From contig NZ_CP114036.1 of NCBI RefSeq assembly GCF_026898115.1, forward strand, positions 3,720,001 through 3,784,000: a DNA stretch of 64,000 nt. Reading direction: 5' to 3'. The stretch is from Streptomyces sp. S465. GTDB taxonomy: Bacteria; Actinomycetota; Actinomycetes; Streptomycetales; Streptomycetaceae. The notes under the pieces were generated by a model. It had not been told where the DNA came from. It made no database searches and saw only the letters and a program-made list of their open reading frames with translations. Positions 50,061 through 58,981 of the stretch are shown here, one piece after another; positions within the stretch are counted from its first letter, which is position 1, and each line of letters begins with the position of its first letter. A program made the translations under genes and the position numbers.

Positions 50061-50927
50061 ATGAACTTCACGCCCGAACCCCTGGACCCGGACGACGACC
50101 GACCGCCGTATGAGCAGGTGGCAAGCAGTCTCGGCGCCGCCATTCGGACGAGGAAGCTAGGTCCCGGCGACAAGCTCCCGTCGCACAAAACCCTGACTGA
50201 GCTGTATGGATTCGCTCGCGCCACGATCCAGCGGGCGCTCCGGGACTTGGAGGATGAGGGGCTCGTCGTATCTCGCAAGGGCAGCGGCGTATACGTCCGT
50301 AACCGCACGGAACGGCCGGCCGGCCTCCGCCCGTACGTTGAGCAGGCATTCGCCAGCGCGGACGTCTCGATCGACTTCGCCGGGTTCTCCAGCGAGACGC
50401 TACACAGCGCTCTTCAGGAGCCCATCGACAAGATCCGCGTCGGCCGGCTGACGCCATCGAACATCAACATCCGCATACTGGTGCCGGACATGTCGGTGCC
50501 CCAGGCCGCGCCTGTGCGCCGCGAAGACGGGGCAGATGATCCGCGCCTGCGCCGCCGCATGCACGACATGATGGTCGGCTTCACACGCAGCATCACCAAC
50601 TCGATCCACGAGCTGAGCGTTCTCGGGCTGGTGGCGGAGACCAAGGTGAGCGTGCGCGTACACAGCGGAACGCAGTTCTTCAAGCTGTATGTGATCAACC
50701 AGGAAGATGCGTTCTTCGGCTACTACCCCATCCGGCCGAACAAGGTGGTCACGGAGGGGGAAGCGGTCGAGATCTACGACCTCGTAGGTACCGACGCCAC
50801 ACTGTTCCACTACTCCGTGAACGAGGGCGAGTCGTCGAGTGGAGCCCAACAGGTCGAACAGGCGCGCATGTGGTTCGAAAGCGTCTGGAACACGATCGGA
50901 AGGGACTTCAACCCTGATGGCAAGTAA
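50061..50927 (+). CDS. GntR family regulator (KorSA-like position)
   Basis: A 288-residue GntR protein. The winged helix reads QVASSLGAAIRTRKLGPGDKLPSHKTLTELYGFARATIQRALRDLE (in part). The C-terminal part is not a standard UTRA domain (FASADVSIDFAGFSSETLHSALQEPI, and later FKLYVINQEDAFFGYYPI). In AICEs a GntR protein of the KorSA type keeps replication and transfer silent; position, opposite the leftward operon with CTAG repeats between, supports this. It overlaps the HAD gene by 11 bp. Confidence 0.88.
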   Translation: MNFTPEPLDPDDDRPPYEQVASSLGAAIRTRKLGPGDKLPSHKTLTELYGFARATIQRALRDLEDEGLVVSRKGSGVYVRNRTERPAGLRPYVEQAFASADVSIDFAGFSSETLHSALQEPIDKIRVGRLTPSNINIRILVPDMSVPQAAPVRREDGADDPRLRRRMHDMMVGFTRSITNSIHELSVLGLVAETKVSVRVHSGTQFFKLYVINQEDAFFGYYPIRPNKVVTEGEAVEIYDLVGTDATLFHYSVNEGESSSGAQQVEQARMWFESVWNTIGRDFNPDGK

Positions 50928-51612
50928 CGGCCTGTCCGCGACGATCGCCGCCGCCTCGGCAGTTCTCTTCGACTTCGACGGCCCGATCTGCGACGTGTTC
51001 GCCGGTCTACCCGCCCCTGGAGTCGCGAGGGACCTGTCAGAGATCGTGGACCGCTATGACGCGCACCTAGGAGGCAAGGCGCGCGGCACGGATGACCCGA
51101 TGGAGATCCTGCGCTTGGCGCCGCACGGCGGCGAGTCCGTTATCCGAGACATAGAGGACGCCCTCACCGCAGCCGAAGTCGCGGCCGTCAAGGTGGCGGG
51201 CGCCCCCGTCGCCGGGGCCGTTGCCGCCTTGAGCGCTGCTCGCGAGTCGGGCCGCAAAGTCGCGGTGGTCAGCAACAACTCCGCTGGCTGTGTCCGAGAG
51301 TTCCTAGCACAGCACGATCTAACGCACCTCGTGCATGAAGTCGTCGGGCGCGCCGCCTACCGGCCGGACCTGATGAAACCGGCGCCGTACTCACTCATGC
51401 TCGCGGCTGAACGGCTCAGCATGGCGCCCCAGGACTGCACGCTGATCGGGGACTCGGTGACAGACATCGAAGCCGCTCGTGCCGCCGAAGCGACGTCCAT
51501 CGGCTTCGCCAACAAGCCACACAAGGGTCTCACTCTGGCTGAGGCAGGGGCCGACGCAGTGGTGACCGACATGACTACTGTGGCCGATGCTCTTGCATCG
51601 AGTCCCAGGTAG
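50917..51612 (+). CDS. HAD superfamily phosphatase
   Basis: A 231-residue HAD hydrolase. Motif I LFDFDGPICDVF (nucleophile Asp and acid Asp), motif II VAVVSNNSAG, motif III Lys in LMKPAPYSL, and motif IV LIGDSVTDIEAA are all complete. It resembles phosphoglycolate phosphatases with a helical cap. It starts 11 bp before the GntR stop. The pairing recurs in actinobacterial elements and suggests the GntR effector may be a phosphorylated small molecule, which is inference. Confidence 0.85.
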   Translation: MASNGLSATIAAASAVLFDFDGPICDVFAGLPAPGVARDLSEIVDRYDAHLGGKARGTDDPMEILRLAPHGGESVIRDIEDALTAAEVAAVKVAGAPVAGAVAALSAARESGRKVAVVSNNSAGCVREFLAQHDLTHLVHEVVGRAAYRPDLMKPAPYSLMLAAERLSMAPQDCTLIGDSVTDIEAARAAEATSIGFANKPHKGLTLAEAGADAVVTDMTTVADALASSPR

Positions 51613-51678
51613 CAATCCCACCGAGGGCCCCAGTGAGTCGCGGCTGAAGGCTTACACGCCTGGTCAGGGGGATGGGCC

Positions 51679-51700
51679 CCGTCTCAGTTTCCGTCTCATT
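51679..51700. repeat. Right arm-type repeat pair (CCGTCTC)
   Basis: CCGTCTC-AGTTT-CCGTCTC, matching 35404-35426 at the left end in sequence and orientation. Confidence 0.55.
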
Positions 51701-51804
51701 CACCGCCGTTCGATGTCGTTCACGGCGGTTCACGCCAAGGACGGGAGTACGGGACTGAACGAGCCTGAACGGCTACGGATCACGCTGTGCCTAGCAGGGA
51801 CAAA

Positions 51805-51850
51805 CCTGCAAAGCGAGTTACGTGGGTTCGATTCCCGCCACGGCCTCCAC
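51805..51850. repeat. attR, 46-bp junction repeat
   Basis: Identical to the last 45 bases of tRNA-Cys plus one base at the left junction. No D-arm or 5' acceptor precedes it, so it is not a functional tRNA. Confidence 0.95.
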
Positions 51851-51855
51851 ACCCA

Positions 51856-51887
51856 CCGCGCGGGCGCCTCCTTCGGCGCCCGCGCGG
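51856..51887. terminator. Displaced tRNA-Cys terminator
   Basis: Perfect 13-bp inverted repeat CCGCGCGGGCGCC / GGCGCCCGCGCGG right after attR. Before integration it would have followed tRNA-Cys. Confidence 0.75.
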
Positions 51888-52228
51888 TTGTTCGCGTCTC
51901 GGTCAACTCCCGCACACCCCCTGGACACGCGGAAGCGTGAGGCGCATGCTCGGACCCGGATCACGGAAATCACCACTGAAAAAGCGACAGAGTTCGTCTT
52001 TCGGGCGCTTCTGAAATGGGCTTTCACGCGGTCGCCACCGAACGCTTCCGAGTCCTCCGCAACTTGTGAAGATTTTCGGGCAATCGGTTAAGATCGCGCC
52101 AACTGCCCTGGCACGCCCGCCGCCTCGCATGGTTCCTCTCCTAAAGTCGAACAGGTGCCTGCAACCACCCCCCGTGGCCGCCAGGCATTTTTGTTTCGAC
52201 CACGTTTCATGTCCCATATGGGGGAATC

Positions 52229-55200
52229 TTGCAGTCCGATGCCAGGGGTGCCCGCCTTCCGCTGTCGACGAGTCAGAGCGAGATCTGGCTCGGCCAGCAA
52301 CTGACACCGGAGAGCACCCGCTTCCGGGTGGGCGAGTATCTGGAAATTCATGGCCCGATCGACCGAACGCTGTTCGAATCCGCACTCCGTCGGACGGTCA
52401 CCGAAACCGAGCCGTACAACACGCGTTTCGGCGAGGACGGCGGGGTGCCGTGGCAGGTTGTTGAACCGGTCACCGAATGGGAGTTGCCGTTTTTCGATGT
52501 CAGCGGCGAGGCGAATCCCCGGGAGGCGGCCGAACGGTGGATGCGGGAGGAGATGACCCGGCCGACCGATCTCACCCGCGCCCCGCTGTTCGCCTTCGCC
52601 CTGTTCCAATTGGGGCCGGAGCGGTTCGCCTGGTACCAGGCGCCGCACCACATCGTGACGGACGCCGCCGGGGCGGCCCTCACCGCCCGTCGGGTGGCCG
52701 AGCTCTACACGGCCTACGCGGCGGGGGCCGGACACCGGACCGAGGCCGATCAGACCCGGCACGAGGCGGCTCCGACGACCGGCCGCGGCTCTCTGCGGGA
52801 GATGCTCGAATGGGATGAGAAATACCGCGCGTCGGAGGATTTCACCAGGGACAGAGAGTATTGGATGGAACGGTTCGGGGATTGCCCCGAACCGGCCCGG
52901 CTTTCCGGACGGCCGGGCAAGAACCTGCGTGACTTCCGGCGCGAGACGGCGTATCTGTCGGAGGCGGAAGCGGCCGGACTGCGCGGTGCCGCACGAAAGG
53001 CGGGGACCCACTGGTCCGCCCTGATGATCGCGGCGACCGCGGCTTATCTGCACCGGCTGACCGGCAAGCAGGACATCGTCCTCACCCTGCCGGTATCGGC
53101 TCGTACCGACGCCGCGACGCGCGCCCACCCCGGCATGTTCGCCAACGTCGCGCCGCTGCGTCTCGACGTCAGCCCGCATATGCGGGTACGGGATCTCATC
53201 CGGCAGGCGTCGAAGGAGATGCGGAAAGCGTTGCGGCATCAGCGCTACCGCCGTATCGACATGGTGCGGGATCTGCATCTTCCGGACGGGGGCAACAGTT
53301 TCCTGGGCCCCCACGTCAACATCATGTCGTTCGAATACGACTTCGACTTCGCGGGACATCGCGTCACCGCCCACAACATTTCGAACGGGCTGGTCGAGGA
53401 CCTGTCGATCATGGCCTACGACCGGTCCGACGGCACCGGCATCCGTATCGACCTCAACGCCAACGCCGACCTCTACAGCGACGAGGACCTGGCCGCCCAC
53501 CGGGCCCGCTTCCTGACGCTGGTGCACGCGTTCGCCGACGCCTCGGACCCCGAGCGCACCGTCGGCGGTATCGAGCTGCTGACCGCCGAGGAGCGGGCGC
53601 GGGTGCTGGCCTGGAGCGGTTACGGACGCGAGAACGAGAGCGGGGACGGGGACCGGAGCGAGAGCCGGGGCGAGGCCCCGCGGACGCCCCTGGTCCCGGA
53701 CATACCTCCCGCCACGCTCCCCGACCTGTTCGCCGCGCAGGCCGCCCGCACCCCCTCGGCGGTGGCGGTGAGCGACGGCGCGACCTCCCTCACCTACACC
53801 GAGCTGAACCGCTCCGCGAACCGCCTCGCCCATCTGCTGATAACCCGGGGCGCGGGCCCGGAACGGCTCGTCGCTCTCGCCCTCCCCCGCTCGGCCGACC
53901 TGATCGTCGCGGTACTCGCCGTGCTCAAGTCCGGTGCCGCCTACCTTCCGCTGGACCCCGGCTATCCGCGTGAGCGCCTGGAACTGATGCTCCAGCAGGC
54001 CGCCCCCGCGGTCGTCGTCACCACCCGCGACCTCGCCGGAACGCTGACCGGGACCGCCTCCGACCAGCTGGCGCTGGACGATCCGGACATCCTCACCGCC
54101 CTCGCCGGACAGCCCGCGGACGACCCCACCGACGAGCAGCGCACCGCGCCGCTGTCCCCCGAGCACCCCGCCTACACCATCTTCACCTCCGGCTCCACCG
54201 GCACCCCCAAGGGCGTCGTGGTACCGCACCACAACGTGGTCCGGCTCTTCGGCGCCACCAACGGCTGGTTCCACTTCGGCGCCGACGACGTGTGGACCAT
54301 GTTCCACAGCTACGCCTTCGACTTCTCGGTCTGGGAGATATGGGGCCCGCTGCTGCACGGCGGCCGGCTCGTGGTCGTCCCGCACGCCATCAGCCGCTCC
54401 CCCGACGCGTTCCTGCGCCTGCTGGCGGACGAGCGGGTCACCGTGCTCAGCCAGACCCCCTCCGCCTTCCAGCAGCTGATCCACGCGGACCAGGAGGACC
54501 CCGGCACCGGCGCGCGGCTCACCGCCCTGCGCGCCGTCGTCTTCGGCGGCGAGGCGCTGGACCTGCGGAGGCTGGCGGACTGGTACGAGCGGCACCCCGA
54601 CACCGCCCCCGTCCTGGTGAACATGTACGGGATCACCGAGACCACCGTGCACGTCACCTACCGCGCCCTGGACCGCGAGGCCGCCGCGACCCTGCCCGGA
54701 AGCGTCGTCGGCACCGGCATCCCCGATCTGCGGGTCCATGTGCTGGACGGGGCGCTGCGCCCGGCCGTGCCGGGGACGACCGGTGAGATGTACGTGTCGG
54801 GGCCCGGCCTGGCCCGCGGCTATCTGAACCGTCCGGGCCTGACGGCAGAACGATTCGTCGCCAATCCCTTCGGGGCCCCCGGCGAGCGGATGTACCGCAC
54901 CGGCGACCTGGCCCGGTGGACCGCCGACGGGGAGCTGGAGTACCTCGGCCGCGCCGACGACCAGGTCAAGATCCGGGGCTTCCGGATCGAGCTGGGCGAG
55001 GTCGAGGAGGCGGTGCGGTCGCTGCCCGGAGTGGAACGGGCGGTGGTCGTCGCCCGCGAGACACACCCCGACGACAAGCAGCTCGTCGCCTACGTCGTCC
55101 CGGCCAAGACCGAGGCAGAGGCAAAGGGCGAAGCCCAGGCCGACGCCAAGGCCGAGACAAAGGGCGAAGCCCAGGCCAACGCCAAGACCGAGGCAAAGGC

Positions 55201-56596
55201 AAAGGGCGAAGCCCAGGCCGACGCCAAGGCCGCCCCCAAGGCCGACGCAGAGTGCGAGGCCCAGGGCGCCTCCAAGGCCGTGGCAGAGGCCGACGCCCAG
55301 GCCGAGGCCCACGGCACCGCCGGCGCCGAAGCCATGGATCCCGCCGCGGTCCGCCGCTCGGTGGCCCGACGGCTGCCCGACCACATGGTCCCGGCGGCCG
55401 TCGTCGTCCTGGACGACCTGCCGCTGACCGAGACCGGCAAGGTCGACCGCCGCGCCCTGCCCGCCCCCGACCTCACCGGCGCGGCGGCCTCGCGCGAGCC
55501 GCGCACCGCGCGCGAGCGGGTCCTGTGCGGACTGTTCGCCGAGGTGCTCGGCCTGCCCACCGTCGGCATCGACGACGGCTTCTTCGAACTCGGCGGCCAC
55601 TCGATGCTCGCGGCCCAGCTCGCCGCCAAGGTCCGCGCCGCGCTCGACGTGCCCATGGAGGTCCGTACCCTCTTCGAGGCGTCGACCGTCGCCCAGCTCG
55701 CCGAGCGCCTCGACGAGGACCGGACGGCCGGGGACGGTGCGGTGGAGCACGGCCTGGACCCACTGCTCCCGCTGCGGGCCCAGGGCCGGCTCGCCCCGCT
55801 GTTCTGCGTCCACCCCGGCGGCGGCCTCGGCTGGCTCTACACCGGCCTGCTGCGCCATCTCGACCCCGAGCGGCCGGTCTACGCCCTCCAGTCGCACGGG
55901 CTCCAGGAGGACGGCATCCTGCCCTCCAGCGTGGACGAGATGGCCGCCGACTACGTGGAGCAGATCCGCGCGGTCCAGCCCGAGGGCCCGTACCACCTGC
56001 TCGGCTGGTCCTTCGGCGGTCTGGTGGCGTACGCGATGGCGACGCGGCTGCAGAGCGCGGGCGAGCGGGTCGGGGTGCTGTCGATCCTCGACGCCTACCC
56101 CGACAACCAGTGGGAGTTCGGACTGCCCGACTACAGCAAGCGCGAGTGGCTGGGCATGCTCCTGGAGAGCCTGCGGGGCGGCGACATCATCATCCCGTGG
56201 GCCGGGGAGACCCAGCCGTCCGGCGAGATCGCCGACGCGCCGGAACGCGACGCCGACGAGCTGGCCGCGGCCCTCGTCCGGGAGTCCGGTCTGCCCGCGC
56301 GGCTGCTGGCGGGCGAGGCCACCTTCCCGCTGCTGGACATCATGCGCAGCGACATCGAGCTGACGAAGAAGTTCTCCCCGGACCCGTACACCGGCGATCT
56401 GCTGCTGTTCGCGGCGGAGTACGAGACCCCCGGCTTCCCGCGCCCGGCGCACACCCCGGAGTCCTGGCAGCCGTATCTGGACGGCACGGTGCGGGTCCAC
56501 CAGGTGCCCGCGCAGCACCACCACATGATGCGCCAGGAGCATGTGGCGCTCATCGGCCCGGTCGTGGCGGCGGCGCTCGACGCGGCCGACGCCTGA
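52229..56596 (+). CDS. Single-module NRPS: C-A-T-TE, threonine-like code
   Basis: A 1455-residue synthetase, EntF-like in layout. The condensation domain (residues about 10-440) has HHIVTDA in place of HHxxxDG. The adenylation domain (about 495-1060) has TSGSTGTPKG, GEMYVSGPG, YRTGDLARW and the final TETGKVDRRAL. Reading the specificity positions by alignment gives D-F-W-S-V-G-M-V-H-K, nearest to the Thr code DFWNIGMVHK. Thiolation is GGHSML near residue 1121. The thioesterase has GWSFGG near 1258 and a final QHHHMM. Residues about 959-1035 are a low-complexity insert. The TTG start follows GGGGGA; no other in-frame start fits. No MbtH or DHB genes are adjacent. Confidence 0.9.
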   Translation: MQSDARGARLPLSTSQSEIWLGQQLTPESTRFRVGEYLEIHGPIDRTLFESALRRTVTETEPYNTRFGEDGGVPWQVVEPVTEWELPFFDVSGEANPREAAERWMREEMTRPTDLTRAPLFAFALFQLGPERFAWYQAPHHIVTDAAGAALTARRVAELYTAYAAGAGHRTEADQTRHEAAPTTGRGSLREMLEWDEKYRASEDFTRDREYWMERFGDCPEPARLSGRPGKNLRDFRRETAYLSEAEAAGLRGAARKAGTHWSALMIAATAAYLHRLTGKQDIVLTLPVSARTDAATRAHPGMFANVAPLRLDVSPHMRVRDLIRQASKEMRKALRHQRYRRIDMVRDLHLPDGGNSFLGPHVNIMSFEYDFDFAGHRVTAHNISNGLVEDLSIMAYDRSDGTGIRIDLNANADLYSDEDLAAHRARFLTLVHAFADASDPERTVGGIELLTAEERARVLAWSGYGRENESGDGDRSESRGEAPRTPLVPDIPPATLPDLFAAQAARTPSAVAVSDGATSLTYTELNRSANRLAHLLITRGAGPERLVALALPRSADLIVAVLAVLKSGAAYLPLDPGYPRERLELMLQQAAPAVVVTTRDLAGTLTGTASDQLALDDPDILTALAGQPADDPTDEQRTAPLSPEHPAYTIFTSGSTGTPKGVVVPHHNVVRLFGATNGWFHFGADDVWTMFHSYAFDFSVWEIWGPLLHGGRLVVVPHAISRSPDAFLRLLADERVTVLSQTPSAFQQLIHADQEDPGTGARLTALRAVVFGGEALDLRRLADWYERHPDTAPVLVNMYGITETTVHVTYRALDREAAATLPGSVVGTGIPDLRVHVLDGALRPAVPGTTGEMYVSGPGLARGYLNRPGLTAERFVANPFGAPGERMYRTGDLARWTADGELEYLGRADDQVKIRGFRIELGEVEEAVRSLPGVERAVVVARETHPDDKQLVAYVVPAKTEAEAKGEAQADAKAETKGEAQANAKTEAKAKGEAQADAKAAPKADAECEAQGASKAVAEADAQAEAHGTAGAEAMDPAAVRRSVARRLPDHMVPAAVVVLDDLPLTETGKVDRRALPAPDLTGAAASREPRTARERVLCGLFAEVLGLPTVGIDDGFFELGGHSMLAAQLAAKVRAALDVPMEVRTLFEASTVAQLAERLDEDRTAGDGAVEHGLDPLLPLRAQGRLAPLFCVHPGGGLGWLYTGLLRHLDPERPVYALQSHGLQEDGILPSSVDEMAADYVEQIRAVQPEGPYHLLGWSFGGLVAYAMATRLQSAGERVGVLSILDAYPDNQWEFGLPDYSKREWLGMLLESLRGGDIIIPWAGETQPSGEIADAPERDADELAAALVRESGLPARLLAGEATFPLLDIMRSDIELTKKFSPDPYTGDLLLFAAEYETPGFPRPAHTPESWQPYLDGTVRVHQVPAQHHHMMRQEHVALIGPVVAAALDAADA

Positions 56597-56603
56597 CGGC
56601 GCG

Positions 56604-56636
56604 GTGTGGCCGGGCGGGGATTCCGCCCGGCCACAC
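56604..56636. terminator. Bidirectional hairpin terminator after the NRPS
   Basis: Perfect 14-bp inverted repeat GTGTGGCCGGGCGG / CCGCCCGGCCACAC with a 5-nt loop between the convergent NRPS and molybdopterin-subunit genes. Confidence 0.88.
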
Positions 56637-56659
56637 CACCCCTCCCGGCCGGAGGGGCG

Positions 56660-58981
56660 CTACATACGGTTGACGACCGCCGACTGCGGGCGGATCGGCA
56701 GGCGGTTGACCGGCCTGCCGGTGGCCGCGCGGACCGCCGCCGCGACCGCCGCCGGGGAGGTGACCACCGGCACCGCGCTGGCCGCCTTGGCACCGAAGGG
56801 GGCCACCACGTCCCGTTCCTCGACCAGCTTGACGATGCGGATGTCGGGCACGTCCAGGGCGGTCGGCAGGGCGTAGCCGGTCAGGTCGGGGTGCCGGACC
56901 ACACCGCGTGAGGTGCGCAGGTTCTCGGTGAGGGCCGCGCCGATGCCCTGGGCGACGCCCGCCTCGATACGGGCCTTGAGCTGACGCGGGTTGAGCACCC
57001 GGCCCACGTCCTGGGCCACCGTCATGTCCACGACCCGGACCGCGCCGATCTCGATGTCGACGTCCACCACGGCGCGCACCGCGCAGTAGGCGAGCCCGAC
57101 GAAGGCGTCACCCTGGCCGGTCTCGTCCAGCGGCTCGGTGGGGTGCGGACGGCACTGGGCGGTGGCCCACAGCTCCTTGCCCTCCAGCGCCTCCTCGACG
57201 GTGGTGCTGAGCACCCCGTCATACGAGGTGATCTTGCCGTCGGCGATGGTGAGCAGCTCGGTCGACATGCCGAAGGTGTGCGCGAGGGGCTGTAGCAGCT
57301 GGGTGCGGACCATCTTCGCGGCGCGCTCGACCGCACCGCCCGAGACCCAGGTGTGGCGGCCGCGCGAGGCGGGCCCGGCCGGGGGCTGATCGGTGTCGAT
57401 GGGGGCGACATGGACCTCCTCGATGCCGAGGACGTCCTGGACGATCTGGCGGGCCAGCGTGGTGAAGCCCTGGCCGGTCTCCACGGCGGCGCAGATCACG
57501 GTGGCCACCGGGCCGGTCACCTTGACGGTCGCGGTGGAGACCTCGTCGGCCCCCTCGGCGCCGAGCATATGGACCATGCCCAGGGCGTAGCCGACCCCGC
57601 GCCGCACCGCGGCCGGGTCGCCCGCGCCCTCGGGGCCGCCCGGCAGCAGCCACTCCTCCTCGGGGTCGTCCTCGGGGAGGGCGGGCAGCGGTGCGTCCCT
57701 TACGGCCTGGAGCAGTTCGGCGACCGGGGCCGGGCAGGTGACGGTCTGCCCGGTGGGCAGCAGATCGCCGGTCGCCATCACGTTGCGCATCCGGATCTCG
57801 GCGGGGTCGAGCCCGAGCTTGGCCGCCAGCTTGTCCATCTGGCCCTCGTACGCGGCGCACACCTGCATCGCGCCCTCACCGCGGACATGGCCGGAGGGCG
57901 GGTTGTTGGTGCGCACGGCCCAGCCCTCGATGAAGGCGTGCGGGACGACATACGGGCCGCAGGCGAAAGAGACGGCGGCGGCCAGCGTGTCCGCCGAGGA
58001 GTCGGCGTAGGCGCCGGCGTCCATCAGGATCTGCGCCTCGACCTTGACCAGCTTGCCCTGGGCGTCCGCGTGGTGGCGGTAGCGCAGCAGGGTGGGGTGG
58101 CGGTGGGCGTGGCCGAGGAAGGACTCCTCACGGGTCGCGGCGAGCTTCACCGGATGGCCGGTGCGCAGCGCCAGCAGCCCGAGCGGCAGCTGCATCCCCG
58201 GGTCCTCGCGCTCGCCCATGGCGCCGGGCACGCCGGTGACGACGACCTTCACCCGATCCGGCTCCAGGCCGAAGCAGGCGGCGGCCAGATCGCGGTCGGC
58301 ATGCGGATCGGTGGAGGCGGTGTAGATCTCCACCCCGCCGTCGGGGCGCGGCACGGCCAGGCCGGCCTCGGCGCCGATGGGCGCCGGGTCCTGACGGCCG
58401 ATGCGGTACAGCCCCTCGACGATGACCTCGCCGACCACCTCGGGGTCGCCGAAGGACAGCGGGATGTGGCGGACCAGATTGCCGTCCGGGTGCAGCGGCT
58501 CGGCGTGGAACGCCTGCTCGGGGTCGGTGACCGGCTCCAGCACCTCGTACTCGACGGCGATGGCGGCGGCCGCCAGCCGGGCCGTGTCGGGGTGGTCGGC
58601 GGCGACCGCGGCGATCGGCTCGCCGTGGTGCCGGACCAGGTCCTTGGCGAAGACCGGGCGGTCGGCGACCCGGCGGCCGTGGGAGGCGTCGCCGGGCACG
58701 TCGGCGTGGGTCACCACGGCCCGTACGCCCGGCATTTCGGCCGCCTGCGCGGTGTCGATGGAGACGATGCGGGCGTGCGGATGCGGGGAGCGCAGCACGG
58801 CGGCCCACAGCAGTCCCTCGGCCCACAGGTCGGCCGCGTACGGGAAGGTGCCCGAGGTCTTTGCCGCCGAGTCGGCGGGCGGCAGGGACACGCCGAGGCC
58901 CATGCGGGCCGGGGGCTGGACGGGCGTTCCGGCGGCGGGGGTGGCGGTGACGGCGCCCGCGCCGTCCGCGATTCCGGTCAT
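56660..58981 (-). CDS. Xanthine dehydrogenase-family molybdopterin-binding subunit
   Basis: A 773-residue large subunit of the molybdenum hydroxylase family. The alanine-rich start leads into SAAKTSGTFPYAADL and VLRSPHPHARI (the a/b hammerhead). Molybdopterin-contact motifs include VRGEGAMQVCAAYEGQMDKLA and ETGQGFTTLARQIVQDVLGI; the putative active-site glutamate is in the final GFAAKA-type stretch, here PFGAKAASAVPV. That Glu is not obvious, so the exact substrate and even xanthine activity are open. It is the last gene of a coupled three-gene operon. Confidence 0.85.
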   Translation of the reverse strand: MTGIADGAGAVTATPAAGTPVQPPARMGLGVSLPPADSAAKTSGTFPYAADLWAEGLLWAAVLRSPHPHARIVSIDTAQAAEMPGVRAVVTHADVPGDASHGRRVADRPVFAKDLVRHHGEPIAAVAADHPDTARLAAAAIAVEYEVLEPVTDPEQAFHAEPLHPDGNLVRHIPLSFGDPEVVGEVIVEGLYRIGRQDPAPIGAEAGLAVPRPDGGVEIYTASTDPHADRDLAAACFGLEPDRVKVVVTGVPGAMGEREDPGMQLPLGLLALRTGHPVKLAATREESFLGHAHRHPTLLRYRHHADAQGKLVKVEAQILMDAGAYADSSADTLAAAVSFACGPYVVPHAFIEGWAVRTNNPPSGHVRGEGAMQVCAAYEGQMDKLAAKLGLDPAEIRMRNVMATGDLLPTGQTVTCPAPVAELLQAVRDAPLPALPEDDPEEEWLLPGGPEGAGDPAAVRRGVGYALGMVHMLGAEGADEVSTATVKVTGPVATVICAAVETGQGFTTLARQIVQDVLGIEEVHVAPIDTDQPPAGPASRGRHTWVSGGAVERAAKMVRTQLLQPLAHTFGMSTELLTIADGKITSYDGVLSTTVEEALEGKELWATAQCRPHPTEPLDETGQGDAFVGLAYCAVRAVVDVDIEIGAVRVVDMTVAQDVGRVLNPRQLKARIEAGVAQGIGAALTENLRTSRGVVRHPDLTGYALPTALDVPDIRIVKLVEERDVVAPFGAKAASAVPVVTSPAAVAAAVRAATGRPVNRLPIRPQSAVVNRM

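Larger units (their letters stand above)
35297..51850. mobile_element. Actinomycete integrative and conjugative element in tRNA-Cys
   Basis: Bounded by a 46-bp perfect direct repeat whose left copy is the 3' part of tRNA-Cys. Contents fit the AICE plan: integrase and excisionase, a replication module of the primase-polymerase kind, an FtsK/TraB double-stranded transfer ATPase, spread-type membrane proteins, and a GntR (KorSA-like) regulator. No relaxase or type IV secretion genes are present, as expected for this class. All key genes appear complete, so it may still move. Cargo includes a membrane protein, a GGDEF protein, a DUF4097-like protein and a HAD phosphatase. Confidence 0.93.
51613..52228. 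other. Right end of the element, attR and NRPS upstream region
   Basis: About 616 bp without a gene. It includes the right arm-type repeat (51679-51700), attR (51805-51850), the displaced tRNA terminator (51856-51887) and about 340 bp before the NRPS, in which I see no iron-box-like palindrome. Confidence 0.7.

Noticed and set aside
51781..51850. Second tRNA-Cys gene at attR
   Set aside because: Only the 3' 45 bases are present; there is no D-arm or 5' acceptor strand.
51888..52228. Iron-responsive operator before the NRPS
   Set aside because: No palindrome close to the actinobacterial iron-box consensus is seen, so siderophore function is not claimed.
52088..56542. 1484-codon minus-strand frame opposite the NRPS
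   Set aside because: The plus strand carries all NRPS core motifs; the opposite frame is a GC-bias shadow.
52229..56596. NRPS as cargo of the integrated element
   Set aside because: It lies 378 bp outside attR, beyond the displaced tRNA terminator.
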